NCBI GenBank assembly: GCA_950097015.1
Contig: CATNEN010000015.1
Coordinates: 1,285,501 to 1,349,500 of the forward strand
Reading direction: 5' to 3'
Origin: Macrostomum hystrix
Taxonomy: Eukaryota > Platyhelminthes > Macrostomidae
Length of the DNA stretch: 64,000 nucleotides
In this document: positions 35,115 to 47,109 of the stretch, in pieces
Layout: every line of letters starts with the position of its first letter
Position numbering within the stretch: the stretch's first letter is position 1
Notes under the pieces: model-generated
What the model was told of the DNA's origin: nothing
The model's input: only the letters and a program-made list of their open reading frames with translations
Database searches by the model: none
Program-made: the position numbers and the translations under genes

Positions 35115-36262
35115 CTCAACCCGCGGCATTGTTCCAAAGTTTGGCAATGCACAAGCAGCTGTGCAGTCTTCCAGTCTGCCGACACCATCAGTGAACCAAT
35201 TAAGAAGCGAGAACTCAAGACCGAGCTCACAATGCTCTGAGCACTCCACAGTTTCATGAAGGTGACCGAGCGAGGATACAGATCAGCCAGCTGAGACTTC
35301 ACTGCTTCCAGTGTGGCCTCATCTTGCAGTACTACATCCAGCTTGAGGTAGTACATGCTACGGCTGTAGTCATACATGACTGACTCGCTGCTCAAGCTGC
35401 TGATGTTGTGGCAGAGCAGAGGCTCGATGACTAGGTAGCCCTTTTTGTCGAGTCTCTGATGCACTCGAGCAGTGCAGTTCCCGAGATTGATCGAGCGAAC
35501 GAAACGCAGTGGACGACACGAGGAAATGTTGTACCGGCGTCTGTTCAGTTCTGGCTCAAAGAAGATGTCATTCTTTTGCAACACATTATAGCTGAAACTG
35601 TGGCAGTCTCCGTTCGCCACAATGGATGCTGAGAGCCGCACTCGAGATAAAGCAAGTCGTGGATTTGAGCTGATGTTTGAGCTGAAGACCACATGTGGCT
35701 CGATTGATTGCAGAAATCGCATTGACGAAAATCCCTGCAGCCACGTGTCATAGGAGGCTCTGTAGGCACTGCTGTCGCTGCCAGGGCGTTCTTTGAATCC
35801 GAGTCTCAGAGTTGCGATGGGTTCGTCAGGACTCCACAAGAGTCCAACACCAACTATTGATGAGTTGGGGTCAAACGAGAGGCTAATGTCTCTGACTGCC
35901 GCAAAACTCACAGACCTCGGTGACAGATGCCTGAGCTGACGTTGAACCTCTTCAAGCATGTTGGCATCCCTCAGGACAACAGGCACACTCACGTACAGCT
36001 GTTGAGTGACTGGGTCGAGTCTCAGAAGCAATCTTTCAAGCCTGTCCGTCACGCACATGACCGGCTCGACTGCCAAGTGAGGACCGTCGCTCGCTCCCGT
36101 GTCGTGCACGAACAGCGCGCAGCCGTTCACATTGAGCTGGGCGACGAAGCGGAGCTTCGGTGAGCCTGTGGCTGCGCACTGTGAGACCTGGCCAGCTGCC
36201 AGCGAGCAGAGCAGCAGAGCCAGCGCTGCAGTTTCCACAACTTGCACACTGAAGGATTTCAT
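35115..36262 (-). CDS. FReD protein A, exon 1 (signal peptide and two novel repeats)
   Basis: The ATG at 36,262 starts a signal peptide (MKSFSVQVVETAALALLLCS, likely cleaved near AAGQ). Two related regions of about 120 residues follow, each with RFV..(L/I)N(V/L).(N/G)C, then IEP/VEP.(M/L)C, then (Y/L)YV or YYLKL.VVL.D...LE.V..QL..L.PRSV(S/T)F. The first covers about residues 30-160, the second about 250-375. I do not recognise this domain; it lacks the Cys/Trp pattern of an immunoglobulin fold. Several N-glycosylation sequons (NISS, NCTA) fit secretion. The donor is AG|GTACTG. Full architecture: signal, two novel domains, Cys-rich linker, FReD, about 630 residues. Confidence 0.88.
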
Positions 36263-36366
36263 TGCATTGCACAGAGATTTAGTTTGAAAGCTTTCTGTTT
36301 TGAGTTATGAGGTTGCAGTTTGTGCAGAGTGTGAGGCAGTCGGGACAATCCGTGTCTGAGCTACTG

Positions 36367-36373
36367 TTAAATA
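36367..36373 (-). promoter_or_regulatory. TATA-like element of FReD gene A
   Basis: TATTTAA on the minus strand about 105 nt upstream of the start codon. It is conserved with its flank (AGAGAGTATTTAAC) in block B at 62,921-62,927. Function is inferred from position and conservation only. Confidence 0.4.
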
Positions 36374-36514
36374 CTCTCTGCTAGGCATGGGGTGATCGCT
36401 GCAGCTAGTGATGCGTTCGCAAGGACTTGGCGGATTGGTTTGTTTTCTAACCCGTGACAAAGTTCCATTAAGTGCTCGAGTACTTTCTTCAGTCCTTGTG
36501 ATTGCATATTGGTA

Positions 36515-36880
36515 GGCATGGCCAGAATTTAGTAAAAAATCATTAACCTTCAGCCCCACAAGGTAGCAAAGCAAAGGCAAAGCAAATAGAAGGTGAAAGA
36601 GAAAGCGAAAGCGCGAGCAGCGAGGAGGGGAAGGCGATCCGAACTCCGAAAAGAGGAGGGAGAAAGGGAAATAAGAGAGGTCGAAAAAGGCACAGAAGGC
36701 ACAGAAAGGCAGAGTCAGCTAGACCGCCAGTCGCCGAGGCAGCGGATGCCGTCCCCGGAGAGGCCGCTCTGGATGGCAGCGCTGGCTTCTCCTCTGCGCA
36801 GAATGTGCGTACAATGAACCGTTTATTGTAAGCGCTTTATATTAGGTAATATAGAGGCAAATATTGTTATATTTATTATC
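36515..36880. other. Purine-rich spacer, no gene assigned
   Basis: AAG/GAG-rich sequence (36,570-36,720). An open frame of 74 codons of low-complexity Lys/Arg/Glu has no recognisable domain. It lies outside the duplicated block. Confidence 0.5.
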
Positions 36881-38110
36881 ACTATTCTTGATTTATTAAA
36901 AAAAACTTTTTTTCGAGTGCAGCAGCGTTTTTCGATACAAAACTAAGAAATGTATTTTCGATCATATAGCTGCCAGCGTTACTAAATTTAGAAATCAAAG
37001 AAATTATTTTGAGCAATAGGTCTTAGCGTCGTTCATGTTAAATTTCAACGTTTTTTCAAACATTGTCGCAAGCATTATTCAATTGGATTCAAAACTAAAT
37101 GATTTTCATCATTTAGTAAACTAAATAACATTTCATATTCATTTAGAAAACTAAATGATGATAATGCACTTTCTGTTTTCACCAGAAAGTGCCGATTCAT
37201 CTAAGGATTAGACTGATCAATTTTCATTATTCAATGTTCGTTATTCGATGCGAAATGAGATAAAATGAGATATGAGATATTATGATATATTGCCACGGTA
37301 GCATTGGAAAACACCTGTAAAATCATGCTACTGCATTGAAAAAATCACAACTTGTAGCATGATTAATGAAAAGCGTAGCATAAAATTATTTACGGGCTAA
37401 GTTTTCGAGGAAACAGCTAGCTATTATCAGTAAGAGAAGTATATTTATCGAGGGTTATGTATCATTATTGGTAAGTACCTGCTTTCCATTTCATTTTTGA
37501 TAAGCTCTTTTTGAGTAAGAGTGTTAATACAGTAAGAAAAACTGTTTTTCAAGTGTCTCAGCAAGCGTTGTTCAGTATAAAACAAAGGAAAGATTATTCG
37601 AGCATAGCTGCAAGAGTAATCCAGATTTAGAACTATGAGATAATGTTTGAAGCATAGCTATAAGCGTTATTCTTTTTAAATTGTTAAGTTTTCAGCACGG
37701 CTGTTATCACTATTCTTCGAGTAATTAACGCTAGAGAAAACTTTTTGTTGATTGCTTCAATCATTACTATATTCAAAAGTAAAAAAATTGAGAATGACTA
37801 ACGGCCTTATTTTTTTCTTCAAATTTTCATGTTTCTTTCAAATATAGCTCTAGCACTATTCGAATTGACGCTAATGAAAAGTTTTTCTAGCATTTCGGCA
37901 ATCGTTATTATGTAAAAAAAATAAATAGTTTCAAGGGTACCAAACAGCCGTATTATTTTTAATTAAGCGTTTTTTGAGCATAGCAGCTAGCATTATTTGC
38001 TCGATATTTTGAGAGCAGAAGATTCAACAAAAAAATCATGAAAGTAGATAATATAGCTCAAAAAAGTTATATCAATGGATAGCATCTGCTATAGGTGAAT
38101 GGCATAAGGT
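36881..38110. repeat. Degenerate AT-rich satellite module, copy 1
   Basis: Repeated, diverged phrases such as TTCGAGCATAGCTGCAAGCG followed by TTATTCGATTCAAAACTA. Spacing is irregular, about 45-75 bp. The same phrases recur at 39,500-40,030 and 43,080-43,450. No coding signal. Confidence 0.7.
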
Positions 38111-38131
38111 TTATAAAGAAAAGCATTATAC

Positions 38132-38275
38132 TTCCAGGAGAAAGCATGAGATTTTCAGGGAATAGCATGAGATTTTCAGGGAATAGCATGAGATTTTCAG
38201 GGAATAGCATGAGATTTTCAGGGAATAGCATGAGATTTTCAGGGAATAGCATGAGATTTGCGGGGAAAGGTATTA
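38132..38275. repeat. 21-bp tandem repeat, six to seven copies
   Basis: Near-identical units with core GGGAATAGCATGAGATTTTC. This is a locally homogenised version of the ~20-bp GCATGA unit found in degenerate form on both sides. Confidence 0.9.
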
Positions 38276-39345
38276 AGTTAATGACATAATATTTATGTAG
38301 AAAATAATTTGATTTCCAGGAAACAGCATGAGATACCCGGGTGTAGTATGAGATTTTCAGGGGATAACATGATATTTCCGGTGCATAGCATTAGGATTCA
38401 ATGTGGGAGCATGAATTATCAAGAAGGAGATATCATGTATCCATGTAAAAGCATGAATTATCCAGGGAAGCATGAAATAACGAGGGAAAAGTATGAATTA
38501 TCGACGGAAAAGCATGACTTTTCAAAGTGACAGCATGGATTATCAATGGAGTAGCACAAATTATCGATGGAGAAGCATGAATAATCAATGGGGTTGCATA
38601 ATTTTTCAAGGGAAAAGCATGCATTTTCATGTGGGAAGCATCAATTATCGAGGGGGTAATATTAATTATTGATTGGTATAATAAATAATTGAGGTTAGGT
38701 ATAAATTATCGAGATGAAAACATGAATTAACGGAAGGAAAACTATGAATTATACAGGGGAAGCATGATTTAGCGAGGGCAAAGCATGACTTATCGATAGG
38801 AAGCATGAATTATCAACAAAATTGTATGATTTGTAGAGAGGGTAGAATAAATATGGAGGTTGGTAGCATTTATTAATGAGGGGAAGTATGAATTAACATT
38901 TGAATTATCAACGGGGTAGCCTGAATTATCGTAGGTAAAGCATATATAAAGTTGGTAGCATAAATTTTTGAGCGGATAGCAAGATTTGTCCAGGGATAGC
39001 ATGATATAACAAAGTGGTAGCATGAATTATTGAGGAGAAAGCATACCGGTAGATTATCAAAGAGAAAGCATGAAATATCGACGATGTGTCATGCATTTTT
39101 GAAGAAAAACCATTATTATCAATTGGGTAGCTTGAATTATCTAGGGAAAAGCGTTAAATATCGAGGAGCTAGCATGAATTTTTAGGGGAAGCTGAATTAT
39201 CGAGGGGAGTCATGCATTTTTTAGGGGAAAGCATGAATTATTAATGAAAAATTATGAATTATGGAGGTGGAAACATAATTTATCAAGGGCGTGGAATGAT
39301 TTATTCACTGGCTTGCACAAATTGGTTTATTGAGGGGCAGCATTA
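38276..39345. repeat. Degenerate ~20-bp GCATGAATTATCGAGGGG satellite
   Basis: The phrase (A/T)AGCATGAATTATCGAGGGG recurs with substitutions and indels throughout, as scattered units of 18-30 bp. It looks like an old decayed form of the 40-bp array at 43,571-46,115. Confidence 0.8.
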
Positions 39346-39399
39346 TATATTGAGTAATGTTCTATCATCAACAGTTAAAAACTTAAGTACTGTTCGTGT

Positions 39400-40109
39400 A
39401 AGCTTTTATTTTTGGATTTTCGGCTTTTTGGGTACAGCTAACTATTAATAGTAAGAGCTATTGATTAGCTACTGTCAAAGCAAATATTTTTGTTTAATTG
39501 CTCTTCTCGCTCTGAGAAAATAATAATCTTTTTTAGCGCAGCAGCAAGTTTTTTTGATACAAAATTTTCGAGCATTTCTGTCAGCGTTTTTAGATTCGGA
39601 AATATAAGAAAGGACTTTGAGCAAAGCTATTAGCGTAGATCATTTTAAATTTTAACCCCTTTTCAAGCATTCTTACAAGCAGTATTCAATAGGATTAAAA
39701 ACTATTAAAGATAAAATGTTATACTCGTATTCCAAACTAACAACAATTTTCCAGCATATCTGCAAGCGTAATCAGATTCAGAACTAGAAAACATATGTTG
39801 AGCATAGCTAAAAGCGATATTATTTTTTATACATTTTTCGATCATTTCGAGCGGTATCGATTCAAAAGCTAATGAGGACTGTTTGAACATATGTAGCTGT
39901 TTAGCATTCTTTTATTTTCAAATCTAAAGAAAATTGTTTCGAGCATTGCTGTAATCTTTATTAGAAAACTAGGAGACAATGTTTTAATCCTAGTTAATAG
40001 CACTAATCTAAAAAACTTTGCGTTTTTTCGTGCAGGGAAGCATTTATTGTTGTTTTGTGATGAATTTTATGAATTATGGTTGTGAAAACATGACTTATTG
40101 AGAGTGTAG
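39400..40109. repeat. Degenerate AT-rich satellite module, copy 2
   Basis: Same phrase order as 36,881-38,110: GCAGCAGCAAG, GATACAAAA, GAGCAAAGCTATTAGCG, CAAGCAGTATTCAATAGGAT. It then passes back into GCATGACTTATTGAG units, which are interrupted by the LTR-like insert at 40,110. Confidence 0.7.
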
Positions 40110-40506
40110 TGTATGGGGTTTGATTCCCAAAAAGGGTAGGAGCGAGGCGGTGGATTTCTCTTTTGTTGATTATCAATGAGAGCGTGAGCTCGAAGTGTTG
40201 AAGAAAATGACGTCGATTGTGGCTCTATATTTATAGATTAAAACATGCATTTCCGGAAAATTCTGGAAAAATGCAAGAGTTATAACAAAGCTGATGCAAT
40301 ATAGTTTAAGTATCTTTAATATTGTAGCGCGAGATGATGTTATTTACATGTATGATATTTGATTATAGTTATTATGTGCTTTACAGATCATTTGTTCTTA
40401 GAGTGAAAGTTTCTAGAAAAATATCGAAAAGTCAATTTGTAGTTTTACGGCGAAATTTCTGGAATGGCAAGTACGGTACGATGGAAGGTCACGATGAGAC
40501 GCTACA
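40110..40506. mobile_element. LTR-like insertion, 397 bp, 4-bp target duplication GTAG
   Basis: It begins TGTATGGGG, ends GACGCTACA, and is flanked by GTAG at 40,106-40,109 and 40,507-40,510. Deleting it and one GTAG restores a perfect satellite phrase, GAGTGTAGCATGAATTATC. A TG...CA element with a 4-bp duplication fits a solo LTR. No ORF. Confidence 0.7.
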
Positions 40507-40555
40507 GTAGCATGAATTATCAGGAGGGTTGTCTAAATTATCGAGGGGAAGCATG

Positions 40556-41712
40556 TGTGATATTTTGACTTAGGTCTCTCTTTACGTTGAGATTCCTAAA
40601 TGAGGTCGGGTGTCCTACTCTTTGTGAGAGATTCCCTTTTCGCAACTCGAAAATAACGAAGACAAGACGATTCAAATCCCAAGCTAAACAGCTGATATTT
40701 AAGTGTTAATCAGTAAATAAGAGAAAGCTATGATCACTGATCAACTCCCCTGGCAGCGCTCTTTTCGTCCCCTGCCAGGTACTGTACTTAATTCAATCCA
40801 ATTCACAATTCGCACTAACAAAATCTCGATAACCGCAACACAAAACACGAACTCTACTCGATAATACGACACGATAAATAACACAAATAAATCCTAGACA
40901 AACAGATAGTCCCTATAACAAACAAGACAAATAACGCGAAACCTAACCAAAATCCCTAACATAAAACCGAGGCGACCAGCAAGCACTTCTGCACTATGGC
41001 ACAACGATAGTTCTATCGTGCCACACCTAATGTCTGTTCGACGGCGTCCCACCGATGATTGTCGGCGATATGGAGAGTGCTTCCGTGCTTGCCAATCCCT
41101 ATCTAACACTCCGTCAGCAGTTGGCCAGACGTACCGAGCTCAGCGCAAGCTACTTACTGACGTGGGGTTGAGTGTGGGGGTTTTCTTTGACTAACTAGTT
41201 GGACCGGTTTACCTGTCCCGGTATCTATTTACTAGGATGCGTAACACGAATGAGAACAATATCAAGATCAAGAGCAAGAGCAAGGTCGAACGCGAGACCA
41301 GAATCACATGAGAACAATATTTCAGCGCAATAGTCAGTTTTATAGTCAAGCGCCCGCCCCAGCCCTCATCAAAGCCTGGGTGCCGGCCGCGCCGCTTGTT
41401 CTTCTGCCAGGTCGACCCTGCCGGATAACGAACCGGCTGCTGATTGGCCCGGCTCGGGGTGTCGCACTTAAGTCGGTTCACTTCAATCGGCTAGCCGTCC
41501 TCCCATTGGTTGGGCCCACCAGACCAGGGCTAGTCTGATGCCTTGGCTGTAGAGCAGGGGTGACCGGCCGGTCGCGTGTTAGGCCTGGCTGGGGTGCGCA
41601 TGTACAAACAACTAACCTATAAGATACATTAAAATAATTCATAATATTGACGTGCGCGAATAAGTTACTACAAGTAGAAATATACGCATTATAAAAACAT
41701 GCCGACACTACA
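40556..41712. mobile_element. LTR-like insertion, 1,157 bp, 4-bp target duplication CATG
   Basis: It starts TGTGATATTTTG, ends GACACTACA, and is flanked by CATG at 40,552-40,555 and 41,713-41,716. Removing it rejoins GGGGAAG-CATG-AATTGTCGAGGG, the satellite unit. GC-rich and AT-rich halves, no coding frame. Most likely a solo LTR or a short non-autonomous LTR element. Confidence 0.7.
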
Positions 41713-42110
41713 CATGAATTGTCGAGGGTAGAATAAATTATTGAGGGGGTAGCTTGATTTATCAAGGGGGAATCATGAATTGCCGAGAGGAAGCATGAAT
41801 TATCTGTGGATATAGCATTTATTAACGAGGGGGGAGCATTAATCAATGAGGGGAGCATGAATTACCGAGGGGAAAGTATGAGTTGAGGGTTAGGGGGTTA
41901 GCATTCTCGATGGCGTAGAATAAATTATTGAGGGGATAGTTTGATTCATCAAGGGGGTAGCATGAATTATCTGGGGGTCGCATATATTTACGATGGGGAG
42001 CCTGACTTATCATGGGGAAAGCATAAATTGAGTGAGGGCTTTGTCAGGAGATAGCATGATGTATCAAAGGGGTAGTATGATTTTTCACGGAGATTTTAAG
42101 AAAAGATAAT
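41713..42110. repeat. Degenerate ~20-bp GCATGAATTATCGAGG satellite
   Basis: Continuation of the satellite interrupted by the two LTR-like elements. Units such as GGAAGCATGAATTATC and GGGGGTAGCTTGATTTATC drift in length and sequence. Confidence 0.8.
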
Positions 42111-42481
42111 CATACTATTGAAGTTGCATATTTTAAGCTTTTCTTCTTCCTAAGGCTGTAAAGCGTGATTTGCTTTCCCCAATGGGGGTCTTGGTTGCTA
42201 GTCAATTATACTAAAAATGAAAAGTGTCTATATATATATATGCACACAACTATTTCTGTGTCGGCTTATCAATTGAAACAATGTAAAAAGTGGTCATGTC
42301 GTTGTTCTAGCGTACGCGTTGTCCGATTTTCGCAATTCTTTCACTAAAATATTCGCTTCTCTTAAGAATAAGTCCTCTTAGGAATAGAGCGCGACACTGT
42401 CAGTTTTATTAGATTGCATCGGTGCTTTTTCTCGCCCGCACGTGCGTTTGTAGCACAGAGGGCCGATTCTCTCAACGGAAT
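42111..42481. other. Satellite module end and unique spacer
   Basis: TTTTCTTCTTCCTAAGG and CAATGGGGGTCTTGGTTGCTAG match the module end at about 47,114-47,160. The rest is AT-rich without a gene. Confidence 0.5.
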
Positions 42482-42640
42482 ATCTTTCTCTTTTCTTTTC
42501 TTTCTCTTTTCTTTTCTTTCTCTTTTCTTTCTCTTTTCTTTTCTTTCTCTTTTCTTTTCTTTCTCTTTTCTTTTCTTTTTCTTTTCTTTCTCTTTTCTTT
42601 TCTTTCTCTTTTCTTTTCTTTTTCTTTTCTTTCTCTTTTC
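42482..42640. repeat. Pyrimidine tract of TTTCT/CTTTT units
   Basis: About 160 bp of pure pyrimidine in 5- and 6-bp units. Diverged direct repeats flank it: CGCACGTGCGTTTGTAGCACAGAG at left and CACACGTACGTGCGTTTACAC at right. It can form triplex DNA. The Phe/Leu/Ser-rich and Lys/Arg/Glu-rich ORFs here are artefacts. Confidence 0.9.
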
Positions 42641-42949
42641 TGTGCTAGCAGAACACAGAGGTCCCGATACCGCCAATTGAATAGGATTGCGTCACTGCTT
42701 TCAGCACACGTACGTGCGTTTACACATGGCGATAGTGATGTTGGTCTCACGGCTCATTGAGTGTTCTGATTTGAATAAGTAAAATGTGCATTAGCAGATT
42801 AGTCTTTTATGATGCGCAATGCTAACGAGATCTCTCCTTCTGCCTTAAGGAGAGATAAATCCATAAAACTGCAGCATTTATATTGTCAAACCCTGTCTCG
42901 ACTTTGATCATTGTGTTTCTTTCTTTTCATCTAGCTCCGAAGTACTTTT

Positions 42950-43510
42950 ATTATTTTGCAGAATGCTGGTAAAATTTCAGCATCAGTTTTGTTACTGCTT
43001 CTTTTTCTTCTAATCTTCTATCACCAACAGTTAAAAGCAAGTTCCCGTTAATTTTTTTTTATCTGGCATTTTTGGGTTCGAGTATAAGTTGCAAGCGTTT
43101 TTTATTAACTATTTCAAAGCAAATATTTGTTTGCTTTATTATTACTCTTCTTGCTGTTAGAAAGGAATATACGCAGCAAGTGTTCTTCGATACTAAGGCC
43201 AAGGAAAGTTTTTTGAGAATACCTGAAAGCGTTCAGAAGTCAGATTCAGAAGTAGAAGAAAATATGTTTCGAGCAATGGTTCAAGCATTATCCGATTCAA
43301 CACTAAATGTAGACTGTTCGAGCACACGTGTAGCTTTTAGCGTTGTTTTTATCAAAACGAAAGGAAGAAAACTATTCAAGCATGGCTGTAATCGCTAATA
43401 GATTCAAAACTAGAAGAAAATATTTTAGTCGGAGCAAATGGCATTAAATCTTTTTAAATGAGGGTAAAATGTTTCATCCAGGTATTGTCCGAATTTAATT
43501 CAGGAGTTAC
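42950..43510. repeat. Degenerate AT-rich satellite module, copy 3
   Basis: It repeats the phrase order of copies 1 and 2: GTTCGAGTATAAGTTGCAAGCG, TCAAAGCAAATATTTG, CTCTTCTTGCTG, GATTCAACACTAAATGTAGACTG. It leads directly into the GCATGA array. A 108-codon ORF through it (43,072-43,398) has no recognisable domain. Confidence 0.65.
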
Positions 43511-43570
43511 GAGCGTATTGAGGGTGCAGCATGAATTACTATCAAGGGGTTTCATAAATTATCGACGTAA

Positions 43571-46115
43571 AGCATGACTTATCGAGGGTGTAGCATGAAC
43601 TATTGACGGAAGCATGACTTATCGAGGGTGTAGCATGAAATATTGACGGAAGCATGACTTATCGAGGGTGTAGCATGAACTATTGACGGAAGCATGACTT
43701 ATCGAGGGTGTAGCATGAAATATTGACGGAAGCATGACTTATCGAGGGTGTAGCATGAACTATTGACGGAAGCATGACTTATCGAAGGTGTAGCATGAAC
43801 TATTGACGGAAGCATGACTTATCGAGGGTGTAGCATGAACTATTGACGGAAGCATGACTTATCGAAGGTGTAGCATGAACTATTGACGGAAGCATGACTT
43901 ATCGAGGGTGTAGCATGAAATATTGACGGAAGCATGAACTATCGAGGGTGTAGCATGAAATATTGACGGAAGCATGACTTATCGAGGGTGTAGCATGAAA
44001 TATTGACGGAAGCATGACTTATCGAAGGTGTAGCATGAAATATTGACGGAAGCATGACTTATCGAGGGTTTAGCATGAACTATTGACGGAAGCATGACTT
44101 ATCGAGGGTTTAGCATGAAATATTGACGGAAGCATGACTTATCGAAGGTGTAGCATGAACTATTGACGGAAGCATGACTTATCGAAGGTGTAGCATGAAC
44201 TATTGACGGAAGCATGACTTATCGAAGGTGTAGCATGAACTATTGACGGAAGCATGACTTATCGAAGGTGTAGCATGAACTATTGACGGAAGCATGACTT
44301 ATCGAGGGTGTAGCATGAAATATTGACGGAAGAGTGACTTATCGAGGGTGTAGCATGAACTATTGACGGAAGCATGACTTATCGAGGGTGTAGCATGAAA
44401 CATTGACGGAAGCATGACTTATCGAGGGTGTAGCATGAAACATTGACGGAAGCATGACTTATCGAGGGTGTAGCATGAAACATTGACGGAAGCATGACTT
44501 ATCGAGGGTGTAGCATGAAACATTGACGGAAGCATGACTTATCGAGGGTGTAGCATGAAACATTGACGGAAGCATGACTTATCGAGGGTGTAGCATGAAA
44601 TATTGACGGAAGCATGAACTATCGAGGGTGTAGCATGAAATATTGACGGAAGCATGACTCATCGAAGGTGTAGCATGAACTATTGACAGAAGCATGACTT
44701 ATCGAAGGTGTAGCATGAACTATTGACGGAAGCATGACTTATCGAAGGTGTAGCATGAACTATTGACGGAAGCATGACTTATCGAAGGTGTAGCATGAAC
44801 TATTGACGGAAGCATGACTTATCGAAGGTGTAGCATGAACTATTGACGGAAGCATGACTTATCGAGGGTGTAGCATGAAATATTGACGGAAGAGTGACTT
44901 ATCGAGGGTGTAGCATGAACTATTGACGGAAGCATGACTTATCGAGGGTGTAGCATGAAACATTGACGGAAGCATGACTTATCGAGGGTGTAGCATGAAA
45001 CATTGACGGAAGCATGACTTATCGAGGGTGTAGCATGAAACATTGACGGAAGCATGACTTATCGAGGGTGTAGCATGAAACATTGACGGAAGCATGACTT
45101 ATCGAGGGTGTAGCATGAAACATTGACGGAAGCATGACTTATCGAGGGTGTAGCATGAAACATTGACGGAAGCATGACTTATCGAAGGTGTAGCATGAAA
45201 CATTGACGGAAGCATGACTTATCGAGGGTGTAGCATGAACTATTGACGGAAGCATGACTTATCGAGGGTGTAGCATGAAACATTGACGGAAGCATGACTT
45301 ATCGAGGGTGTAGCATGAAACATTGACGGAAGCATGACTTATCGAGGGTGTAGCATGAACTATTGACGGAAGCATGACTTATCGAAGGTGTAGCATGAAC
45401 TATTGACGGAAGCATGACTTATCGAGGGTGTAGCATGAAACATTGACGGAAGCATGACTTATCGAGGGTGTAGCATGAAACATCGACGGAAGCATGACTT
45501 ATCGAGGGTGTAGCATGAAATATTGACGGAAGCATGACTTATCGGAGGTGTAGCATGAAACATTGACGGAAGCATGACTTATCGAAGGTGTAGCATGAAC
45601 TATTGACGGAAGCATGACTTATCGAAGGTGTAGCATGAACTATTGACGGAAGCATGACTTATCGAGGGTGTAGCATGAAATATTGACGGAAGCATGAACT
45701 ATTGAGGGTGTAGCATGAAATATTGACGGAAGCATGACTCATCGAAGGTGTAGCATGAACTATTGACAGAAGCATGACTCATCGAAGGTGTAGCATGAAA
45801 TATTGACGGAAGCATGACTTATCGAGGGTGTAGCATGAAATATTGACGGAAGCATGACTTATCGAAGGTGTAGCATGAACTATTGACGGAAGCATGACTT
45901 ATCGAAGGTGTAGCATGAACTATTGACGGAAGCATGACTTATCGAGGGTGTAGCATGAAATATTGACGGAAGCATGAACTATCGAGGGTGTAGCATGAAC
46001 TATTGACGGAAGCAAGAACTATCGAGGGTTTAGCATGAAACATTGACGGAAGCATGAACTATCGAGAGGGTAGCATGAAATATTGACGGAAGCATGAACT
46101 ATCGAGAGGGCAGCA
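43571..46115. repeat. Homogenised 40-bp satellite array, about 63 copies
   Basis: Each 40-bp unit is two ~20-bp half units: AGCATGACTTATCGAGGGTG and TAGCATGAACTATTGACGGA. The halves share GCATGAAnTATnGA, so the array is a dimerised form of the older 20-bp satellite around it. GAGG/GAAG and AACT/AAAT/AACAT variants form runs of neighbouring identical units, and a block of about 560 bp near 44,280-44,840 recurs further along. Period is strict. Confidence 0.97.
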
Positions 46116-46449
46116 TGTGTTTTCAATGGGGTTGCATAATTAATTTCGGGTGTAGCATAAATTATTGACCGGAAGGATAAATTTTTCGAGTGAACTTCAA
46201 TAAAGTGTATTATTCCGGGAGCTTCGGTAAATATTGAGAGTAGCATGATTGACTGGGGGTAGCATATCAATGGGGGGCAGGCTTTCTTCAGAAGGTGGCA
46301 TGCCTTGTCGAGGGGGTTTATGTTTTATCCAATGATGGCAGGATATCAAAGAGGTAGCATGTTAATTTCAAGGAGATATCAAGACAATATAAGTAGGGCA
46401 TTAGAGTTGAATCATCTTAATGATTTTTATTCTCAGGTCTTTAATGTGT
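46116..46449. repeat. Degenerate satellite edge
   Basis: Decayed GCATGA units (GTAGCATAAATTATTGACC, GTAGCATGTTAATTTCAAGG) trail off into the module end, which is split by the LTR-like element that follows. Confidence 0.65.
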
Positions 46450-47109
46450 TGTGACGATTAAATGACGAAGACAGAGTCCGTGGCGGCGGCAATTAAGTTC
46501 ACTTCAGTCTGGAGTCAGTTCAATTATGTGGTGTAGCGGTAGCACTTTATTAACGTGGTGCACTGGGACGCACGACAGGCAGGGCGAAGAAAGTAAGGTG
46601 CAGGAGCTCAATAATAGTAATAGCAATGACAGCACGGCGAGGCGAAGTGGACAACGAGAAGATAAGGCGAGATAACAAGAACTAGAACCGGACAGGACAG
46701 GACAAGCACGAGAACCAGAACGAGAACCAGAACAGACTCAGAACCAGAACCAGAACCAGTGGGGCGCGAGCGGGCCTAAAGCCCTTAATTAAATAAGCTT
46801 AGTAAACTGCAGAACAGGGCGATCGATAACTCTAGAAACTGGCCTTAGCCAATGAGCGTGTAAGTACACTGGTCCGGGCAGACGACAATTTAAACATTAG
46901 CAAAACCAAGCTGTGGCGGCGCGATGTGCACTAACGCCTACTAACAGTAACACTCTAAGAATTACAGCTTAACCATACGAACTGAGAAATGGATGAAAAC
47001 CAGATGACATCAGTAAAACGGCCCTAGTTAGTACACACGTAAATTAGCTATGTAAATTAACACGTAAAGTAAATTGCTAGGGGCGCTCTCAACAAGTGAC
47101 AACGTCACA
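46450..47109. mobile_element. LTR-like insertion, 660 bp, TGTGACG...CGTCACA ends
   Basis: The ends TGTGACG and CGTCACA are a perfect 7-bp inverted repeat, flanked by GTGT at 46,446-46,449 and 47,110-47,113. Internal AGAACCAGAACC repeats occur at 46,690-46,760. Removing it rejoins CTTTAATGTGTTCTTCTTCC, like the uninterrupted module end near 42,130. No ORF; best read as a solo LTR. Confidence 0.75.

Larger units (their letters stand above)
32418..36514. repeat. Segmental duplication block A (FReD gene and flanks)
   Basis: Aligns collinearly with 59,306-63,067. The shared left flank has words such as GCGTTCGGAGACCTGAGAA; the minus-strand FReD gene follows, then about 250 bp of upstream sequence. 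Block A has a 577-bp insert at 32,789; block B has a longer second intron. Similarity is patchy: the flanks and first 230 bp of the gene are nearly identical, while parts of exon 1 are strongly diverged. Confidence 0.9.

Noticed and set aside
36593-36817. 74-codon Lys/Arg/Glu-rich ORF as a gene
   Set aside because: Low-complexity purine tract with no domain, no splice evidence and no paralogue in block B.
40110-40150. tRNA-like B box (GGTTTGATTCCC) as a SINE head
   Set aside because: No A box at the right distance; the sequence is better explained as the start of an LTR-like insertion with a GTAG duplication.
42362-42760. Phe/Leu-rich and Lys/Arg/Glu-rich ORFs
   Set aside because: Products of the simple pyrimidine tract.
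43072-43398. 108-codon ORF as a gene
   Set aside because: Lies wholly within the degenerate AT-rich satellite module; the related modules at 36.9 and 39.5 kb do not preserve the frame.
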